A stretch of DNA of 64,000 nt from an uncultured Erythrobacter sp. (GCF_958304185.1 NZ_OY284436.1:79501-143500); one strand, 5' to 3'. Numbered from the stretch's first letter, positions 41,322-50,421 are shown. Numbers and translations are program-made. Notes: generated by a model from the letters alone, not told the origin.

Positions 41322-42434
41322 ATGCAGGACGCCGCGCAATATACGCTGGAGGAAGCAGGCGCGGATACCGCCCGGCTGGTGCTGTCAGGGCGGTTGACGC
41401 TGGCCAACATTGGCCCGATCGAACCCGAACTCAAACGCATCACCGGCCCGCTCGCGAGCATTGATCTGGCTGCGGTGGATGAGATCGACACAGTCGGCGC
41501 CTGGGTGGTGTGCCGGCTTGCACGCGAACACAATTGCGACATCACCGGCTCGAGCGAGGCGGCCGAGCGGCTGCTGGCCGCCATGCGCGGGATCGACGCG
41601 GCAGGGGGTACGCGCGCGCCGCGCCTGCCCGTGTGGGAACGCGTGCCGACGGCGCTGGGCGAAAAGGTCTATGGCGCGCGCCGCGGCATTTACGGCGTGG
41701 TCGGCTTTTTTGGCCAGATCCTGCTCGGCGGAGCGAGCCTGCTCCGCCACCCGACCCGCTTTCCGATCAAGGCGCTGGTGCACCAGATGGAGCTCGTCGG
41801 CGTCACTGCGCTGCCGATCATCGGGCTGATGAGCTTCCTGATCGGTATCGTTATCGCGCAGCAGGGCTCGGTCCAGCTCGAACAATTCGGGGCGGAAGCG
41901 CTGACGGTGAACCTTGTCGGCCGCATCACCTTGCGCGAACTCGGCGTGCTGATGACCGCGATCATGGTCGCGGGCCGATCCGGCAGTGCGTTTGCAGCGC
42001 AAATCGGCACGATGAAGCTGACCGAGGAGATCGACGCGATGCGCACCATCGGCGTCTCTCCGATCGAGGTGCTGGTGATCCCGCGCATTCTGGCGGCGAC
42101 CTTCATGATGCTGCTCTTGGGCTTCTATGCCTCGCTGATGGCGATCATCGGCGGCGCGGTGGTGGGCGATCTGACGCTGGGCATTCCGTTTGTGACCTTC
42201 CTGCTGCGGATTCAGGAAGTGGTGCCGTCGCATGACCTGTGGGTCGGGCTGATCAAGGCTCCGGTGTTCGGGCTGATCGTGGCGCTGGCGGGCTGTTATC
42301 ACGGGATGCAAGTGCGCGGCGATTCCGAGGAAGTGGGCCGCCGCACGACTATGGCGGTGGTCTCGGCGATCTTTGCGGTGATCGTGCTCGATGCGTTTTT
42401 CGCGGTGTTCTTTACCGAAATCGGGTGGGGCTGA
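41322..42434 (+). CDS. mlaE: Lipid transport ABC permease MlaE with fused STAS domain
   Basis: A 370-residue protein: the first 100 residues form a STAS-like domain (ARLVLSGRLTLANIGPIEPE, ASIDLAAVDEIDTVGAWVVC), corresponding to the separate MlaB subunit of E. coli. The rest is the MlaE permease, with LVHQMELVGVTALPIIGLMS, GRSGSAFAAQIGTMKLTEEI and the EIDAMRTIGVSPIEVLVIPR loop. It moves phospholipid between the membranes with MlaF and MlaD. It starts an operon of four plus-strand genes. Confidence 0.93.
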   Translation: MQDAAQYTLEEAGADTARLVLSGRLTLANIGPIEPELKRITGPLASIDLAAVDEIDTVGAWVVCRLAREHNCDITGSSEAAERLLAAMRGIDAAGGTRAPRLPVWERVPTALGEKVYGARRGIYGVVGFFGQILLGGASLLRHPTRFPIKALVHQMELVGVTALPIIGLMSFLIGIVIAQQGSVQLEQFGAEALTVNLVGRITLRELGVLMTAIMVAGRSGSAFAAQIGTMKLTEEIDAMRTIGVSPIEVLVIPRILAATFMMLLLGFYASLMAIIGGAVVGDLTLGIPFVTFLLRIQEVVPSHDLWVGLIKAPVFGLIVALAGCYHGMQVRGDSEEVGRRTTMAVVSAIFAVIVLDAFFAVFFTEIGWG

Positions 42435-42437
42435 GCG

Positions 42438-43244
42438 ATGGCGGGCGACATTCATCAGGAAGACGCAAACTACCCGATCGTGATCGAAGGGCTGGTCAAC
42501 CGCTTCGGTGATGTGACAGTCCACGAAGGGCTCGATCTCAAAGTGCGGCGCGGCGAAATTCTTGGCGTGGTCGGCGGATCGGGCACCGGCAAATCGGTGC
42601 TGATGCGCTCGATCATCGGCTTGCAGCGGCCGAGCGAAGGGCGGATCGATGTGCTGGGGCGCACCATCACCGAACTCGATCTGGAACAGGGCATCGGCGT
42701 GCGCCGCCGGTGGGGCGTGCTGTTCCAGGGCGGCGCGCTGTTTTCGACGCTGACCGTGGGCGAAAATGTCGAAGTGCCGCTCAGGAAGTATTATCCCGAT
42801 CTCGATCAAGCGCTGCGGACCGAGATCGCGCGCTACAAGGTGATCCTCACCGGCCTGCCCGAAGATGCGGTGGCCAAATTCCCGTCCGAGCTTTCGGGCG
42901 GCATGAAGAAGCGCGCCGGCCTCGCCCGCGCGCTGGCGCTCGATCCGGAACTGCTGTTTCTGGACGAACCGACGGCCGGGCTCGACCCAATCGGGGCGGC
43001 CAAGTTTGACCGGCTGACCCGCGAATTGAAGGAAACTCTGGGTCTTACCGTATTTCTTATAACCCATGATCTCGATACGCTTTACGAGATATGCGACCGG
43101 GTGGCGGTGATTGCCGAAAAGAAGATCATCGCCGTTGGCACCATCCCCGAACTGATCGCGACGAAGCATCCGTGGATCGAGGAATATTTCGGCGGCCCGC
43201 GCGGCCGCGCTGCTCATGACGCGCACCTCAGGAGCCAGGAATGA
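42438..43244 (+). CDS. mlaF: Lipid transport ABC ATPase MlaF
   Basis: A 268-residue ABC ATPase with intact motifs: Walker A GGSGTGKS, signature LSGGMKKR, Walker B LLFLDEPTAGLDP and H-loop ITHDLDTLYE. It starts four bases after mlaE. The length and signature are those of MlaF/Ttg2A. It powers lipid transfer by the MlaE/MlaD complex. Confidence 0.95.
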   Translation: MAGDIHQEDANYPIVIEGLVNRFGDVTVHEGLDLKVRRGEILGVVGGSGTGKSVLMRSIIGLQRPSEGRIDVLGRTITELDLEQGIGVRRRWGVLFQGGALFSTLTVGENVEVPLRKYYPDLDQALRTEIARYKVILTGLPEDAVAKFPSELSGGMKKRAGLARALALDPELLFLDEPTAGLDPIGAAKFDRLTRELKETLGLTVFLITHDLDTLYEICDRVAVIAEKKIIAVGTIPELIATKHPWIEEYFGGPRGRAAHDAHLRSQE

Positions 43245-43294
43245 GCCGGATAGTAATGGACAAGCGCGCCGCCCGCGCGTCATAGGAAACGCAC

Positions 43295-44245
43295 ATGGAA
43301 ACCAGAGCCAATCATCTGTGGGTCGGTGCGGTAACGCTGGTGCTGCTGGCAGCGCTGGCCGCCTTCATCGTCTGGATCGCGCGGCTGGGCGAAGGCAAGC
43401 AGGACGAATTCGACATCTTCTATGGCCAGTCGGTCTCCGGCCTCGCCAAGGGCAGCCAGGTGAGCTTTGCCGGGGTGCCGGTGGGGCAGGTGACCGAAAT
43501 CGCGCTGGCCAAGGACAATCCCGAATTCGTGCGGGTGCGGATCAAGGTGGGGGAGGATGTGCCGATCCTCGTCGGCACGCAGGCGACCATTCAGGCGAGC
43601 TTTACCGGCGTGTCCACGATCCTGCTGGACGGGGCGCGCAAGGACAATCCGCCGATCACCTGCGAGACCACCGCCTGCCCTGAAGGCCGCCCGGTGATCC
43701 CCCCGGGCCGCGGCGGCTTTGGCGAGATCGTGGCGAATGCGCCGCTGCTGCTGGAACGGCTGGCGACTTTGACCGAGCAATTGAACCTGATCCTCGGCCC
43801 GGAAAACCAGAAGGAGCTGGCCGGCATCCTCAAGAACACCAACCGCCTGACGGACGGGCTGGCTGATGCGAGCCCGGAATTGACCGCCAACCTCAAGGAA
43901 TTCCGCAACACCATGGTGGAATTGAACCAGACGCTGGATGCGGTGGAAAAGGTCGCCGTGTCGTCCAGTGCGCTGCTCGACAAGGAAGGATCGCCGCTGG
44001 CCGAGGAACTGCGCGGGACGCTGAAATCGGCCAATGCTGCGCTGGCATCCTTGGCGGCGACGCTCGAAGACACCCGCCCGGCCGCACGCCAATTGCGCAC
44101 CACGACACTGCCGAGCGCTGAAGCGACGCTGGAAGACCTGCGCGCCACCAGCCGCGCGCTGCGCGCGGTGACCGAAAAGCTCGAAAGCGAAGGCGCGGGC
44201 GCATTGGTGGGTGGCACGTCGCTGCCCGACTATAAGCCGAAATGA
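43295..44245 (+). CDS. mlaD: MCE-domain protein MlaD
   Basis: A 316-residue protein with an N-terminal transmembrane helix (LWVGAVTLVLLAALAAFIVW) and an MCE domain from about residue 40 to 120 (FYGQSVSGLAKGSQVSFAGV). The rest, to the end, is mostly helical and would form the extended periplasmic part. It binds lipids in the periplasm as a hexamer with MlaE/F. It is longer than E. coli MlaD (183 residues), as in many alphaproteobacteria. Confidence 0.93.
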   Translation: METRANHLWVGAVTLVLLAALAAFIVWIARLGEGKQDEFDIFYGQSVSGLAKGSQVSFAGVPVGQVTEIALAKDNPEFVRVRIKVGEDVPILVGTQATIQASFTGVSTILLDGARKDNPPITCETTACPEGRPVIPPGRGGFGEIVANAPLLLERLATLTEQLNLILGPENQKELAGILKNTNRLTDGLADASPELTANLKEFRNTMVELNQTLDAVEKVAVSSSALLDKEGSPLAEELRGTLKSANAALASLAATLEDTRPAARQLRTTTLPSAEATLEDLRATSRALRAVTEKLESEGAGALVGGTSLPDYKPK

Positions 44246-44255
44246 GGATGATGCG

Positions 44256-44867
44256 ATGCGCGTGACTGACCGGACCTTGTCGCTTGCCCGCCCGCTGCTG
44301 CTGGCCCCACTGCTGCTCGCGCTGGGTGGCTGCATCAGCCTCGGCGGAGAGCCGCCCGCCAGCCTGCTGACTCTGAGCCCCGAAACGCGCGCGCCCGCCG
44401 GCCCCGGCGTCAGCGGCACCGAACAGCCGGTGATCGCGGTGCTGGGCATTGATACGCCCGCCAAGCTCGATGTTCTGCGCGTGCCGGTGGCGGTCTCCGA
44501 TACCGAACTGGCCTATCTGCAAGAAGCGTTCTGGGTCGAAAAGCCCGCCCGTCTGTTCCGGCGGCTGGTGGGCGAGACGATCCGCGCGCGCGGGCAAGCG
44601 ATGGTCGTCGATGGCGATGCCACGGCAACGCTCGCCACGGTCAGCCTGCGCGGCACCTTGACCGAGATGGGCTATGATGCCGCCGCGTCATCGGCTGTGG
44701 TGCGGTTTGATGCGGTGCGGATTGACCGGGAGGGTAAGGTGACGACCCGCCGCTTTGAAGCGCGCGAGACCGGGGTTGTGGCTGAGGCGAAGGCGGTCGG
44801 CGCCGCGCTGAATGTCGCGGCCAACCGGGTGGCGGCCGAAGTGGCTGATTGGGTCGCGGCGGGCTAA
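44256..44867 (+). CDS. ABC-type transport auxiliary lipoprotein (PqiC/Mla-associated)
   Basis: A 203-residue lipoprotein: signal peptide with lipobox LALGGC (C25 region), then a domain with VIAVLGIDTPAKLDVLRVPV and AYLQEAFWVEKPARLFRRLV, matching the ABC transport auxiliary component family (DUF330, PqiC-like). It is the last gene of the Mla operon and would be the outer-membrane or periplasmic partner. No MlaC or MlaA gene is present in the window. Confidence 0.9.
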   Translation: MRVTDRTLSLARPLLLAPLLLALGGCISLGGEPPASLLTLSPETRAPAGPGVSGTEQPVIAVLGIDTPAKLDVLRVPVAVSDTELAYLQEAFWVEKPARLFRRLVGETIRARGQAMVVDGDATATLATVSLRGTLTEMGYDAAASSAVVRFDAVRIDREGKVTTRRFEARETGVVAEAKAVGAALNVAANRVAAEVADWVAAG

Positions 44868-44913
44868 CTTACATCTCCTTTCCCCAAGGGGAACGGAGAA
44901 ATGAGCGACAATT

Positions 44914-45618
44914 CTACGCGCGTGCCAGCTGCGCAAAGCCATAGGCGCGCAGGAAATCCGCCTCACGCCGCGCGCGGCGTTCTTCGGCCTCCCAATCGCG
45001 GCCCCATAGGTCGGCCTGCCATTCTTCCTCGAGACACACCGCCTGCCACAGCGCGAGCGGCTCGCCCTCATGTCCGGCATCGAGCGCGGCGAGCGCCGTC
45101 ACCAGCGATGCGGCAAGCGTGGTCATCGTCTCCACCCCCGCCAGCACGAAGGGATCGAGCGCCGCCACCCGCTCGCGCAGCACGGCCAGGCTCGCCTCCG
45201 GTTGCGGGCGGTGGAGCACACCGCTGACCCGCACCAAGGTGATGCCATGCGCCGCCTCGAACCCGGTAAGCAGCGGCTCCCACACCGCCTGCTGGTGCGC
45301 GTGGAGCGGCTCGTCAGGATCGGCGCGGTAGCAGAGCGTATCGGTCTCGGCATAGGAGATGAGGCCATCCGCAATCGCCGCCGGATCGGGCGAGACGACA
45401 TCGATCGCATAGTCTGCCATATCGCGCAGCGGCAGGCTGGCGGGGTCGATTGTGTCGCCCTGCCGCCGCCATTCCGCCGCCAGCGCCTCGGCCAGCGCCT
45501 CGGTCGGGACGATCTGCGCCGCGCCGCCCACGGTCTTCACCCCGCGCCCGTCAAGCAGCACCTGATAGCCGCCCGGCTGCGCTCCGAGCGTCACGTCCTT
45601 GTAGAACCGGCGGATCAT
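44914..45618 (-). CDS. ATP12-family F1-ATPase assembly chaperone
   Basis: A 234-residue protein of the ATP12 family, found in mitochondria and alphaproteobacteria. The N-terminal RFYKDVTLGAQPGGYQVLLD and the conserved AAEWRRQGDTIDPASLPLRD region followed by ADPDEPLHAHQQAVWEPLL are typical. It helps assemble the F1 alpha subunit. It overlaps the preceding small gene by four bases and is the last gene of the minus-strand operon that starts with crcB. Confidence 0.93.
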   Translation of the reverse strand: MIRRFYKDVTLGAQPGGYQVLLDGRGVKTVGGAAQIVPTEALAEALAAEWRRQGDTIDPASLPLRDMADYAIDVVSPDPAAIADGLISYAETDTLCYRADPDEPLHAHQQAVWEPLLTGFEAAHGITLVRVSGVLHRPQPEASLAVLRERVAALDPFVLAGVETMTTLAASLVTALAALDAGHEGEPLALWQAVCLEEEWQADLWGRDWEAEERRARREADFLRAYGFAQLARA

Positions 45619-45854
45619 TTGGGGGTCCTGTCTCCGGCGTTCCAGCGGCGCGCGATGAAGCGCGGCAGGAAGAACACCTCGAAGAAACCGGCCACCGCGA
45701 TGACCGCTCCCACCGCATAAGGCAGGTCAATGACCCCGCGCACGATGGCAAAGCCGAGCATCACCAGCGCAACCCCGCTGAACCGCACGAGGTTGATGAT
45801 GATGAAGCCATTGCGCGCCCGTGCCTCGGCGAGGTCGCGGTCGGATCGGCTCAT
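45615..45854 (-). CDS. Small two-helix membrane protein
   Basis: A 79-residue protein with two hydrophobic helices (FIIINLVRFSGVALVMLGFA and VGAVIAVAGFFEVFFLPRFI) and a basic tail (RRWNAGDRTPK). It is coupled at both ends by four-base overlaps to the HAD gene and the ATP12 gene. Proteins of this kind are often found next to ATP12 in Sphingomonadales, but no function is known. Confidence 0.8.
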   Translation of the reverse strand: MSRSDRDLAEARARNGFIIINLVRFSGVALVMLGFAIVRGVIDLPYAVGAVIAVAGFFEVFFLPRFIARRWNAGDRTPK

Positions 45855-46519
45855 GGCAGGGCCTCCTCAAGCGCAGCGGCCAGCGCCTCGGCGGTGCCGA
45901 CCACCCGCGCCGCGCCGCTTGCCAGCAATTCGGGCGGGGCGTGATAGCCCCAGCCGACGCCGATCCCGGCGACCCCGATGCTGCGCGCCATCAGCATGTC
46001 GAAGCTGGTGTCGCCGATCATCACGGCCTGTTCGCGGGTTGCGCCGGCCTCGAACAGCGCGGCCTCCAGCATGGCGGGATGCGGCTTGGAGGGGTGGCGG
46101 TCGGCGGTCTGGAGCGAGACGAACAGGTCGGCGATGCCATGCGTCGCCAGACAGGCGGCGAGCCCGCGGTCGGACTTGCCAGTGGCAACCGCAAGGCTCC
46201 AGCCCGCAGCGTGCAGATCGCGCAGCAGATCGGCGATGCCGTCATACAGCGGTTCGTCGAGCAAGCCTTCCTCACGCCGCGCACGGAAGCTGGAGCGGTA
46301 GAATTCGGTGACGGCGCGGTTTTGATCCTCGGAGAGATTAGGCGCCAGCGTGCGCACGGCCTGTGGCAGGCTCAGCCCGACGGCGCGGCGCACGGCGGAC
46401 ACTTCGGGGGCCGGCAGGCCAGCGCGGGCAAACGCGCGCTCCATCGCCCAGCAGACATCCGCCTGCCCATCGACCAGCGTTCCGTCACAATCGAACACGG
46501 CGAGCCGCACGCCGCTCAT
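45851..46519 (-). CDS. HAD-superfamily hydrolase (phosphoglycolate phosphatase-like)
   Basis: A 222-residue HAD hydrolase with motif I DCDGTLVDG (nucleophile Asp in VFDCDGT), a C1-type helical cap, motif II in LAVATGKSDRG, motif III lysine in RHPSKPHPAML, and motif IV IGDTSFDML. It resembles Gph/PGP phosphatases, which detoxify 2-phosphoglycolate; the substrate is not certain. The ATG at 46519 overlaps the PaiB-like stop codon. Confidence 0.88.
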   Translation of the reverse strand: MSGVRLAVFDCDGTLVDGQADVCWAMERAFARAGLPAPEVSAVRRAVGLSLPQAVRTLAPNLSEDQNRAVTEFYRSSFRARREEGLLDEPLYDGIADLLRDLHAAGWSLAVATGKSDRGLAACLATHGIADLFVSLQTADRHPSKPHPAMLEAALFEAGATREQAVMIGDTSFDMLMARSIGVAGIGVGWGYHAPPELLASGAARVVGTAEALAAALEEALP

Positions 46520-47115
46520 CCGGCCACGCTCCGCACCCACTCGGCGAGCGCGGGCGAACCCGCCTCGGCCAACCCGTCAGCGATCCGGGTGCGGGTTTCG
46601 GGGGGCTTGTTCTGCGACAGCTTGTAGGTCGGCCGCCGCGCTGCGACGGTCAGCTCAAAGCCGACGATCCCGCGAAACAGGCCTGCCCACATTGTCTCGG
46701 AGGATTCCTCCGCCCGCCAAGGTTCGCCGCCCAGCCGCGTCTCATGCTTGGCGATGGCGGCGTGCAGGAAGGCTTCGAGCCCATCGTCGTCCATCCGCCG
46801 CACCGGGCCTTCCAGCTCCAGCGCGATGTAATCCCAGGTCGGCACGGTGTTGCGATCATCATACCAGCGCGGGGAGACATAGGCGTCCGGGCCGTTGACC
46901 ACGATCAGCGCAGTGGCACCATCAAGATGCCGGGCGAGGGCGTTGCTGCGGGCGAGGTGGAACTGCACCGCTCCCCCTTCGGTCATCAGCAGCGGGGTAT
47001 GCGCCACGCGCGGCCCATCGGGCGTGGCGGCGAAGACCATGCCGAAGCCGATCTGGCCGACCAGCGCTGCGTCAGCCGCAGTGTCATCGCTGCGGTAAAG
47101 CGGATTGGGATGCAT
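46516..47115 (-). CDS. PaiB-like FMN-binding negative regulator
   Basis: A 199-residue protein of the PaiB/FMN-binding split-barrel family, beginning MHPNPLYRSDD and with HTPLLMTEGGAVQFHLARSN, VNGPDAYVSPRWYDD and VPTWDYIALELEG, all conserved in PaiB. Bacillus PaiB influences sporulation and protease genes; the role here is unknown. It begins one base inside the stop of the RluC-type gene. Confidence 0.88.
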   Translation of the reverse strand: MHPNPLYRSDDTAADAALVGQIGFGMVFAATPDGPRVAHTPLLMTEGGAVQFHLARSNALARHLDGATALIVVNGPDAYVSPRWYDDRNTVPTWDYIALELEGPVRRMDDDGLEAFLHAAIAKHETRLGGEPWRAEESSETMWAGLFRGIVGFELTVAARRPTYKLSQNKPPETRTRIADGLAEAGSPALAEWVRSVAG

Positions 47116-48392
47116 CAGCGGCCCGTCCGCTTGCCGCCGCCTTTGGGAGCGGGTTTGGGAGTCGGCCTCGCCCGGTTGGCGGGGGCTTTGTTCGGCCCGG
47201 CCTTGGCGGCGGGTTTTCCGGCAGGCTTGCCAGAGGATTTGGCCGCAGGCTTTTTCGCCTTGGGCTTGGCCGCTGCGTCACCGCGCGCACGGCGGGGCGC
47301 ACGGGCTTCCTTCCTCGCTTGCTTGAAGTGGCGGCGGGCGGCCTGCTTCTTTTCCTCACCCGTCCGTTCGGGCGCTTCGTCGCCCATCGGCGAGGCGTCG
47401 GACAGGCCTTGGTCAAAGCCCAGCACTTCCATGCTCATGGCGAAGTGCGGGGGGAGTTCGGCGGTCACATCCAGCTTACCGCCGGTTCCCTCGCCCACCT
47501 TGGGTTCGGAGATGATCAAGCGGCGCGCGTGCAAGTGCATCTTGCGGCTGACCGCGCCAGTAAGGAAGCTATCCGGCCCGCCATACTTGCCGTCGCCCAC
47601 AATCGGGTGGCCGATCGCGGCCATGTGGACGCGTAGCTGGTGGGTGCGGCCGGTGAGCGGCTCCAGCTCCACCCACGACGCGCGCTGCCCGGCGCTGTCG
47701 ACCACACGGTAGCGGGTCTTGGCCGCCGCGCCGTTTTCCTCGTCGATATGCATCTTCTCGCCGCCGGTGCCCGGCTGCTTGGCGAGCGGCGCGTCGATCA
47801 CGCCTTCGGAAAGCTGCGGTTTGCCGACCACCAGCGCCCAATAGACCTTGCGGGCCGAACGGCTGGCGAAGCGCTTGGAGAAACTTGCAGCAGCCCCCGG
47901 CGTGCGCGCGATCAGCAGCACGCCCGAGGTGTCTTTGTCGAGCCGGTGGACCAGCCGCGGGCGCGGGGTTTTTTCGGTCTCGACAAAGGCATCGAGCAGC
48001 CCGTCGACATGTTTGGTCGTTTTGCTGCCACCTTGCGTGGCAAGGCCGGGGGGCTTGTTGAGCACGATCGCGCTCGCCGTTTCGCGGATCACCATGCCTT
48101 TGGCTTCGGCGATCTGTTCGGGGCTGAGGGTGCGCAGGCGCGGCGCGGCCTTCTTGGCGGCGGGCGCTTCTTCGCCGCCGGGGGGGACGCGCAGGACTTG
48201 GCCCTTCTCCAGCCGATCCTCCGGCTTGGCGCGCTTGCCATCCACCCGGATCTGCCCGGTGCGCGCCCAGCGCGACACGGTGGCAAAGCCGATCAGCGGC
48301 AGATTGCGCTTGAACCAGCGGTCGAGCCGGATGCCGTCGTCATCTTCGCTGACGGTAAACTGGCGCACGTTATCGGTGGGGGTTTCGGTCAT
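47115..48392 (-). CDS. RluA/RluC-family pseudouridine synthase with Lys/Ala-rich tail
   Basis: A 425-residue enzyme. An S4 domain (IRLDRWFKRNLPLIGFATVS) is followed by the catalytic domain with HRLDKDTSGVLL and LTGRTHQLRVHMAAIGHPIV. This pattern fits RluC, which modifies 23S rRNA. The last 80 residues are rich in K, A, P and R (KPKAKKPAAKSSGKPAGKPA), similar in style to the trigger factor tail in this window. The start MTETPTDNVRQF overlaps crcB by four bases. Confidence 0.9.
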   Translation of the reverse strand: MTETPTDNVRQFTVSEDDDGIRLDRWFKRNLPLIGFATVSRWARTGQIRVDGKRAKPEDRLEKGQVLRVPPGGEEAPAAKKAAPRLRTLSPEQIAEAKGMVIRETASAIVLNKPPGLATQGGSKTTKHVDGLLDAFVETEKTPRPRLVHRLDKDTSGVLLIARTPGAAASFSKRFASRSARKVYWALVVGKPQLSEGVIDAPLAKQPGTGGEKMHIDEENGAAAKTRYRVVDSAGQRASWVELEPLTGRTHQLRVHMAAIGHPIVGDGKYGGPDSFLTGAVSRKMHLHARRLIISEPKVGEGTGGKLDVTAELPPHFAMSMEVLGFDQGLSDASPMGDEAPERTGEEKKQAARRHFKQARKEARAPRRARGDAAAKPKAKKPAAKSSGKPAGKPAAKAGPNKAPANRARPTPKPAPKGGGKRTGR

Positions 48393-48802
48393 GATGCACT
48401 CTGCGCGGCGACAAGGCCGATGATGACCGCTGCCATCCCGGCGACCAGCGAGGCGGCAGCATAGCCTACTGCCAGCAGCGCCTGCCCGCGATGCAGCAGG
48501 GTCACGAGTTCGGCGCTGAAAGCACTGAAGGTGGTGAAGCCGCCGAGCAGGCCGACGCCGATCAGCAGCCGGACATTCTCCGCCGTCTGGGCCTCCGCAC
48601 TGCCGCGCGCGAGCCAGCCCACCAGCGCGCCCATGAGCAGGCTGCCGAGGATATTCACGCCGAGCGTCCCCCACGGAAAGGCGTTCTCCGGCCCGGCCAG
48701 ATGCGTGACAGCGCGGCCGGCATGATAGCGCAGCACAGAGCCCGCAGCGCCGCCGACAGCGACATTGAGGCTGGCCATGAGAGGGGAGATTTCACCGGAC
48801 AT
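48389..48802 (-). CDS. crcB: Fluoride exporter CrcB/Fluc
   Basis: A 137-residue four-helix membrane protein with the Fluc motifs GGAAGSVLRYHAGRAV, WGTLGVNILGSLLMG and GFLGGFTTFSAFSAE-like GLLGGFTTFSAFSAE. It exports fluoride as a dimer. The MASLN codon at 48778 is a possible later start. No fluoride riboswitch-like sequence was seen in the region before it. It is the first gene of the operon ending in the ATP12 gene. Confidence 0.93.
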   Translation of the reverse strand: MSGEISPLMASLNVAVGGAAGSVLRYHAGRAVTHLAGPENAFPWGTLGVNILGSLLMGALVGWLARGSAEAQTAENVRLLIGVGLLGGFTTFSAFSAELVTLLHRGQALLAVGYAAASLVAGMAAVIIGLVAAQSAS

Positions 48803-49041
48803 CGCGCGGCCATAGCGAGCGCCGCACGATCTGCCTAGCGCAGCTGAAGAACGATTGCGCCGGGACGAGCACGGTGGCGGGTTGCCTTTGGGGCGATGTT
48901 GGACTATCGGGGCGCGGTTTAGTGGGCGGTCCTGAAAGGGAATCGCCCGTGTATCATTGGTGTTTCACAGGCAATTCACCGCGTATCCCCGCGTGATTCG
49001 GGCGGGCTCTGGCGTTTGGAAAATTGAGGTAGTCGTCGTTT
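48803..49041. other. Divergent gap, crcB / rpsU
   Basis: A 239-bp region that must hold both promoters. A small hairpin with arms GGGCG and CGCCC lies at about 48924-48949. GAGG at about 49026 serves rpsU. No repeat or extra gene was identified. Confidence 0.4.
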
Positions 49042-49248
49042 ATGCAAATCATGGTTCGCGATAACAATGTCGATCAGGCCCTGCGCGCGCTCAAGAAGAA
49101 GCTGCAGCGCGAAGGCGTTTATCGCGAAATGAAACTGCGTCGCCACTTCGAAAAGCCCAGCGAAAAGCGCGCCCGTGAAAAGGCTGCTGCTGTGCGCCGC
49201 GCTCGCAAGATGGAGCGCAAGCGGATGGAGCGTGACGGGAGCAAATAA
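49042..49248 (+). CDS. rpsU: 30S ribosomal protein S21
   Basis: A 68-residue basic protein beginning [20 protein letters not shown] and ending in a run of Arg and Lys, the normal S21 pattern. S21 joins the 30S platform late and helps initiation on natural mRNAs. GAGG lies about 12 bases before the ATG. A strong terminator follows. Confidence 0.97.
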   Translation: MQIMVRDNNVDQALRALKKKLQREGVYREMKLRRHFEKPSEKRAREKAAAVRRARKMERKRMERDGSK

Positions 49249-49312
49249 TCCCGTCGCCAAGCGCACCCTGCCTCGCAGAAGCGCTTGAATCCCCCTTTCC
49301 GATCAGTCATCA

Positions 49313-49339
49313 GGGCGCGGCTTATTCCCGCGCCCTTTT
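49313..49339 (+). terminator. Rho-independent terminator after rpsU
   Basis: Arms GGGCGCGG and CCGCGCCC with a seven-base loop, directly followed by TTTT. Confidence 0.85.
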
Positions 49340-49385
49340 GCCGTCATAACGTGGCGCAAATGCGCCGCACATCAGGACCGTACCC

Positions 49386-50000
49386 ATGACCGAGATTACC
49401 CGCGTTCCGATCAAGCCTGTGGCCAAAGGCTCGCTCACCAAGCTGTGGATCGGGGTCGCGCTTGCGATCGCGGTTGGCGGCGGGCTTGCCTGGTCGGCCG
49501 TGCCGCGCGGGCTCGACCTTGATGTCGAAGTCGCAGGCGCGGGCAAGACCGCAGCCAAGGGCGATGTCGTGTTCGTGAAGTACAAGGGCAAGCTCGCCGC
49601 CGATGGTACAGTGTTCGACGAATCGCAGAACATCCCGCTGCCGGTTCAGGGCCTGTTCCCTGAAGGCAATCCCTTCCCGGTTGAAGAAGGCGCGACCATT
49701 CCGGGCTTCTTCCAGGGGCTTCAGCAGATGCAGAAGGGCGGCAAGTACACGCTCTTCATCCCGGCCGATCTCGCATACGGCGCAGCGCCGCCTCCGGGCA
49801 CGCCGATCCCGCCCAACGCCGATCTCGAATTCGAGATCGAAGTGATGGACATCATGAGCCGCGCGACCTTTGACCGCAATCTCCAGATCCTCCAGCAGAC
49901 GATGCAGCAGCAGATGGGCGCTGCACCGGGCGGTGCTCCTGGTGGCGCAGCGCCGGGCGGCGCGCCAGAGGGTGCGCCTCCGGTGGCTCCGGGCCAGTAA
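49386..50000 (+). CDS. Membrane-anchored FKBP-type peptidyl-prolyl isomerase
   Basis: A 204-residue protein with an N-terminal transmembrane helix ([20 protein letters not shown]) and an FKBP domain ([60 protein letters not shown]). It would speed prolyl isomerisation of proteins in the periplasm. The tail is an unusual Gly/Ala/Pro repeat ([17 protein letters not shown]). gatC starts 15 bases after its stop. Confidence 0.93.
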   Translation: MTEITRVPIKPVAKGSLTKLWIGVALAIAVGGGLAWSAVPRGLDLDVEVAGAGKTAAKGDVVFVKYKGKLAADGTVFDESQNIPLPVQGLFPEGNPFPVEEGATIPGFFQGLQQMQKGGKYTLFIPADLAYGAAPPPGTPIPPNADLEFEIEVMDIMSRATFDRNLQILQQTMQQQMGAAPGGAPGGAAPGGAPEGAPPVAPGQ

Positions 50001-50014
50001 GGGGCGGACGCGCA

Positions 50015-50317
50015 ATGTCGGTCGACAAGGCAACCGTTGCCAAGATCGCCTCGCTGGCGCGCATCCGCATGGATGACGCGGCGCTGGAACAGATGGTGCC
50101 GGAACTGAACGGCATCCTCCAATGGGTCGAGCAATTGGGCGAGGTGGACGTGACCGGGATCGAGCCGATGGCGGCAGTGATCCCCAACACGCTGCGTCTG
50201 CGCGCTGACGTGATCGACGCCGATCCGCTGACCGGCGGGGGCAGGCAGAGCGATATCCTCGCCAACGCGCCCGCCGCCGAGCACGGTTTCTTCGGCGTGC
50301 CCAAGGTGATCGAATAA
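50015..50317 (+). CDS. gatC: Glutamyl/aspartyl-tRNA amidotransferase subunit C
   Basis: A 100-residue protein with the GatC pattern: [35 protein letters not shown] and [14 protein letters not shown]. GatC stabilises the GatAB complex that amidates misacylated Glu-tRNA(Gln) or Asp-tRNA(Asn). A family B repeat separates it from gatA. Confidence 0.95.
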   Translation: MSVDKATVAKIASLARIRMDDAALEQMVPELNGILQWVEQLGEVDVTGIEPMAAVIPNTLRLRADVIDADPLTGGGRQSDILANAPAAEHGFFGVPKVIE

Positions 50318-50421
50318 TTTTTGTCTACTAGTGTGCGCCCCCGCGCAGGCGGGGGCCTCCATCAATTTGGCGATGCGCGGGCGGCACGAGCTCCCGGCCT
50401 TCGCGGGGACTCACGAGCAGT
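50318..50421. repeat. Paired-hairpin repeat, family B, copy 2, in the gatC-gatA gap
   Basis: After TAATTTTTG, the element starts TCTACTAGTGTGC, contains CCCCCGC/GCGGGGG and CTCCCGG/GCGGGGAC hairpins, and ends at the gatA start. It closely matches the copy at 9634-9718. The T-run and first hairpin could also stop some transcripts before gatA. Confidence 0.8.

Noticed and set aside
41385..43283. 632-codon open frame on the minus strand across mlaE and mlaF
   Set aside because: Antisense shadow of two well-recognised ABC genes; composition (H, R, Q, D runs) is typical of reverse frames in GC-rich DNA.
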